Assembly (NCBI GenBank): GCA_025964695.1
Contig: JAOPYK010000199.1
Span: 1 to 64,000 of the forward strand
Length of the DNA: 64,000 nt
Reading direction: 5' to 3'
Source of the DNA: Streptosporangiaceae bacterium
Lineage (GTDB): Bacteria > Actinomycetota > Actinomycetes > Streptosporangiales > Streptosporangiaceae
The translations under genes were made by a program, and so were the position numbers. The notes below the pieces were generated by a model that was not told the DNA's origin, ran no database searches, and saw only the letters and a list, made by a program, of their open reading frames with translations. This document shows, one piece after another, positions 62,378 to 64,000 of this stretch (its first letter is position 1; every line of letters starts with the position of its first letter).

Positions 62378-64000
62378 TCAGGTGTTGAAGTACTTGGCCT
62401 CTGGGTGATGGATCACGATCGCGTCCGTGGACTGCTCGGGGGCGAGCTGGAACTCTTCGGAGAGCTCGACACCGATCCGGTCCGGCTTGAGCAACCCGAC
62501 GATCTTCGCGCGGTCCTCCAGGTCGGGGCAGGCGCCGTACCCGAGCGAGAAGCGGGCTCCCCGGTAGCCGAGCTTGAAGAAGTCCTCGACGTCGTCGGAG
62601 TCCTCGGCGCCGAAGCCGAGCTCCGAGCGGATCCGGGTGTGCCAGTACTCCGCCAGCGCCTCGGCGAGCTGAACCGACAGGCCGTGCAACTCCAGGTAGT
62701 CGCGGTAGGAGTTGTTCGCGAACAGCTCGGCGGTGACCTTGCTGATCTTGGATCCGACGGTGACGAGCTGGAATCCGACCACGTCGAGCTCGCCCGACTC
62801 CCGCGGCCGGAAGAAGTCGGCCAGGCACAGGTGCCGGTCACGGCGCTGGCGCGGGAAGGTGAACCTGGTGCGTTCCGAGCCGTCCTCATGCAGGACGACC
62901 AGATCGTCGCCCTCGCTCACCGCGGGGAAGTAACCGTAGACGACCCCGGCCTCCAGGAGCCCCTCCGCCTGGATCCGCTCCAGCCACATGCGCATCCGCG
63001 GCAGGCCCTCCGTCTCGACGAGCTCCTCGTAGGACGGCCCGTCACCGCCGCGTGAGGGCTTGAGCCCCCACTGCCCCATGAAGGTGGCCCGCTCGTCCAG
63101 GAAGGCGGTGTAGTCGGCCATGGGGATGCCCTTCACGACCCGGTCCCCGAAGAAGGGCGGGCCGGGCACCTTGTTGTCCATGGCGACGTCGGACCGGGCC
63201 GGCATGTCCTCGGGTTCGGTGACCTTGAGCTGCGCGCCGCCCTTCCTGACCCGGCGCTCGCGCAGCGGCGGCAGCTGGGCGCCCTTCTCGCCGCGTTTGA
63301 CGGCCATGAAGGCGTCCATGAGCCGCAGGCCCTCGAAGGCGTCCCGGGCGTAGCGCACCTCGCCCTGGTAGAGCTCGGCGAGATCCTGCTCGACGTAGGC
63401 GCGGGTCAGCGCGGCGCCGCCGAGGACCACCGGCCACTTGCCAGCGAGCCCGCGGGAGTTGAGCTCCTCGAGGTTCTCCTTCATGATCACGGTCGACTTG
63501 ACGAGCAGCCCGGACATGCCGATCACGTCGGCGCGCTGCTCCTTGGCCGCTTCGAGGATCGCCGACATCGGCTGCTTGATGCCGAGGTTGACGACCTCGT
63601 AGCCGTTGTTGGACAGGATGATGTCGACGAGGTTCTTGCCGATGTCGTGGACGTCGCCCTTCACGGTGGCGAGCACGATCGTGCCGCGCTGCTGACCCTC
63701 GACCCGTTCCATGAATTTCTCGAGATGCGCCACCGCGGCTTTCATCGTCTCGGCCGATTGCAGCACGAAGGGCAGCTGCATCTTGCCCGAGCCGAACAAA
63801 TCGCCGACCACCTTCATCCCGTCGAGCAGGAACGTGTTGATGAGGTCGAGCGGCTTGTAGCTCTTCATCGCGAGGTCGAGATCCTCGACCAGCCCCTGCT
63901 TGTCCCCGTCGATGATGCGGTTCTTGAGCCGCTCTTCGACCGCGTCCGCGCGCTTCTTCTTGGCCGTCTCGGCGGTGGTCCGGTTCTGGAATAGCGCCAG
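62378..64000 (-). CDS. metH: MetH, cobalamin-dependent methionine synthase, C-terminal part
   Basis: An open minus-strand frame entering from the right edge gives 540 residues, the C-terminal half of the roughly 1,150-residue enzyme. Present are the helical cap (VVGDLFGSGKMQLPFVLQSAETMKAA read in parts), the B12-binding domain with GDVHDIGKN, whose His is the lower cobalt ligand, and the AdoMet activation domain with RGARFSLGYGACPDLED. The homocysteine and methyl-THF domains lie outside the window. It makes methionine from homocysteine in the cytoplasm. Confidence 0.97.
   Translation of the reverse strand: MALFQNRTTAETAKKKRADAVEERLKNRIIDGDKQGLVEDLDLAMKSYKPLDLINTFLLDGMKVVGDLFGSGKMQLPFVLQSAETMKAAVAHLEKFMERVEGQQRGTIVLATVKGDVHDIGKNLVDIILSNNGYEVVNLGIKQPMSAILEAAKEQRADVIGMSGLLVKSTVIMKENLEELNSRGLAGKWPVVLGGAALTRAYVEQDLAELYQGEVRYARDAFEGLRLMDAFMAVKRGEKGAQLPPLRERRVRKGGAQLKVTEPEDMPARSDVAMDNKVPGPPFFGDRVVKGIPMADYTAFLDERATFMGQWGLKPSRGGDGPSYEELVETEGLPRMRMWLERIQAEGLLEAGVVYGYFPAVSEGDDLVVLHEDGSERTRFTFPRQRRDRHLCLADFFRPRESGELDVVGFQLVTVGSKISKVTAELFANNSYRDYLELHGLSVQLAEALAEYWHTRIRSELGFGAEDSDDVEDFFKLGYRGARFSLGYGACPDLEDRAKIVGLLKPDRIGVELSEEFQLAPEQSTDAIVIHHPEAKYFNT

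Overview
The window is very GC-rich DNA from an actinomycete. The best single indicator is a complete Pup-proteasome locus (arc, dop, pup, prcB, prcA, pafA) followed by pafB, pafC, tatA, tatC and helY, which is the conserved actinobacterial gene neighbourhood. F420-dependent and FHA/DUF1707 proteins, an NgcEFG-type amino-sugar importer, MsiK-like ATPases and many apparently leaderless genes fit a Streptosporangium/Streptomyces-like organism. The exact genus cannot be read from the sequence alone.

Layout. 1-8 kb: tail of a membrane transporter, an IclR regulator, a CNBD histidine kinase next to a receiver-thioredoxin-reductase-like fusion, an FHA protein, an MFS exporter divergent from a GlxA-type regulator. 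8-13 kb: ROK regulator plus ngcE-ngcF-ngcG, without its own ATPase. 13-16.5 kb: a small repeat protein coupled to a membrane protein, a TrhA/hemolysin III protein, an F420 oxidoreductase, an Lrp regulator. 16.5-24.2 kb: LacI regulator, MsiK-like ATPase with LacI-type operators, and a complete second sugar importer (ATPase, binding protein, two permeases) in which one permease carries a beta-sandwich insertion. 24.4-31.9 kb: Xaa-Pro peptidase, 5'-3' exonuclease, Crp/Fnr regulator, carbonic anhydrase, HelY helicase.

31.9-47.8 kb: Tat translocase, PafBC DNA-damage regulator, FKBP lipoprotein, PafA, 20S proteasome, Pup, Dop and the Arc/Mpa ATPase. All core genes lie on the minus strand, but pup and prcB are separated by two plus-strand genes: a large protein I do not recognise and an SRPBCC protein. 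48-54 kb: TrmI tRNA methyltransferase, site-2 protease, a RecB-like nuclease, a DEDDh exonuclease and a two-component system followed by the relic of an ABC ATPase. 54-60.5 kb: a complete oligopeptide importer. 61-64 kb: a small membrane protein, a HAD phosphatase and the C-terminal part of MetH, which runs off the window.

No rRNA, tRNA, CRISPR array, IS element or prophage was seen. The most unusual observations are the CxxC-less receiver-reductase fusion with its cyclic-nucleotide-domain kinase, the split pup/prcB locus, the domain insertion in a sugar permease, the small duplicated-motif protein at 13861-14130, and -10-like hexamers six to eight bases before about fifteen start codons.
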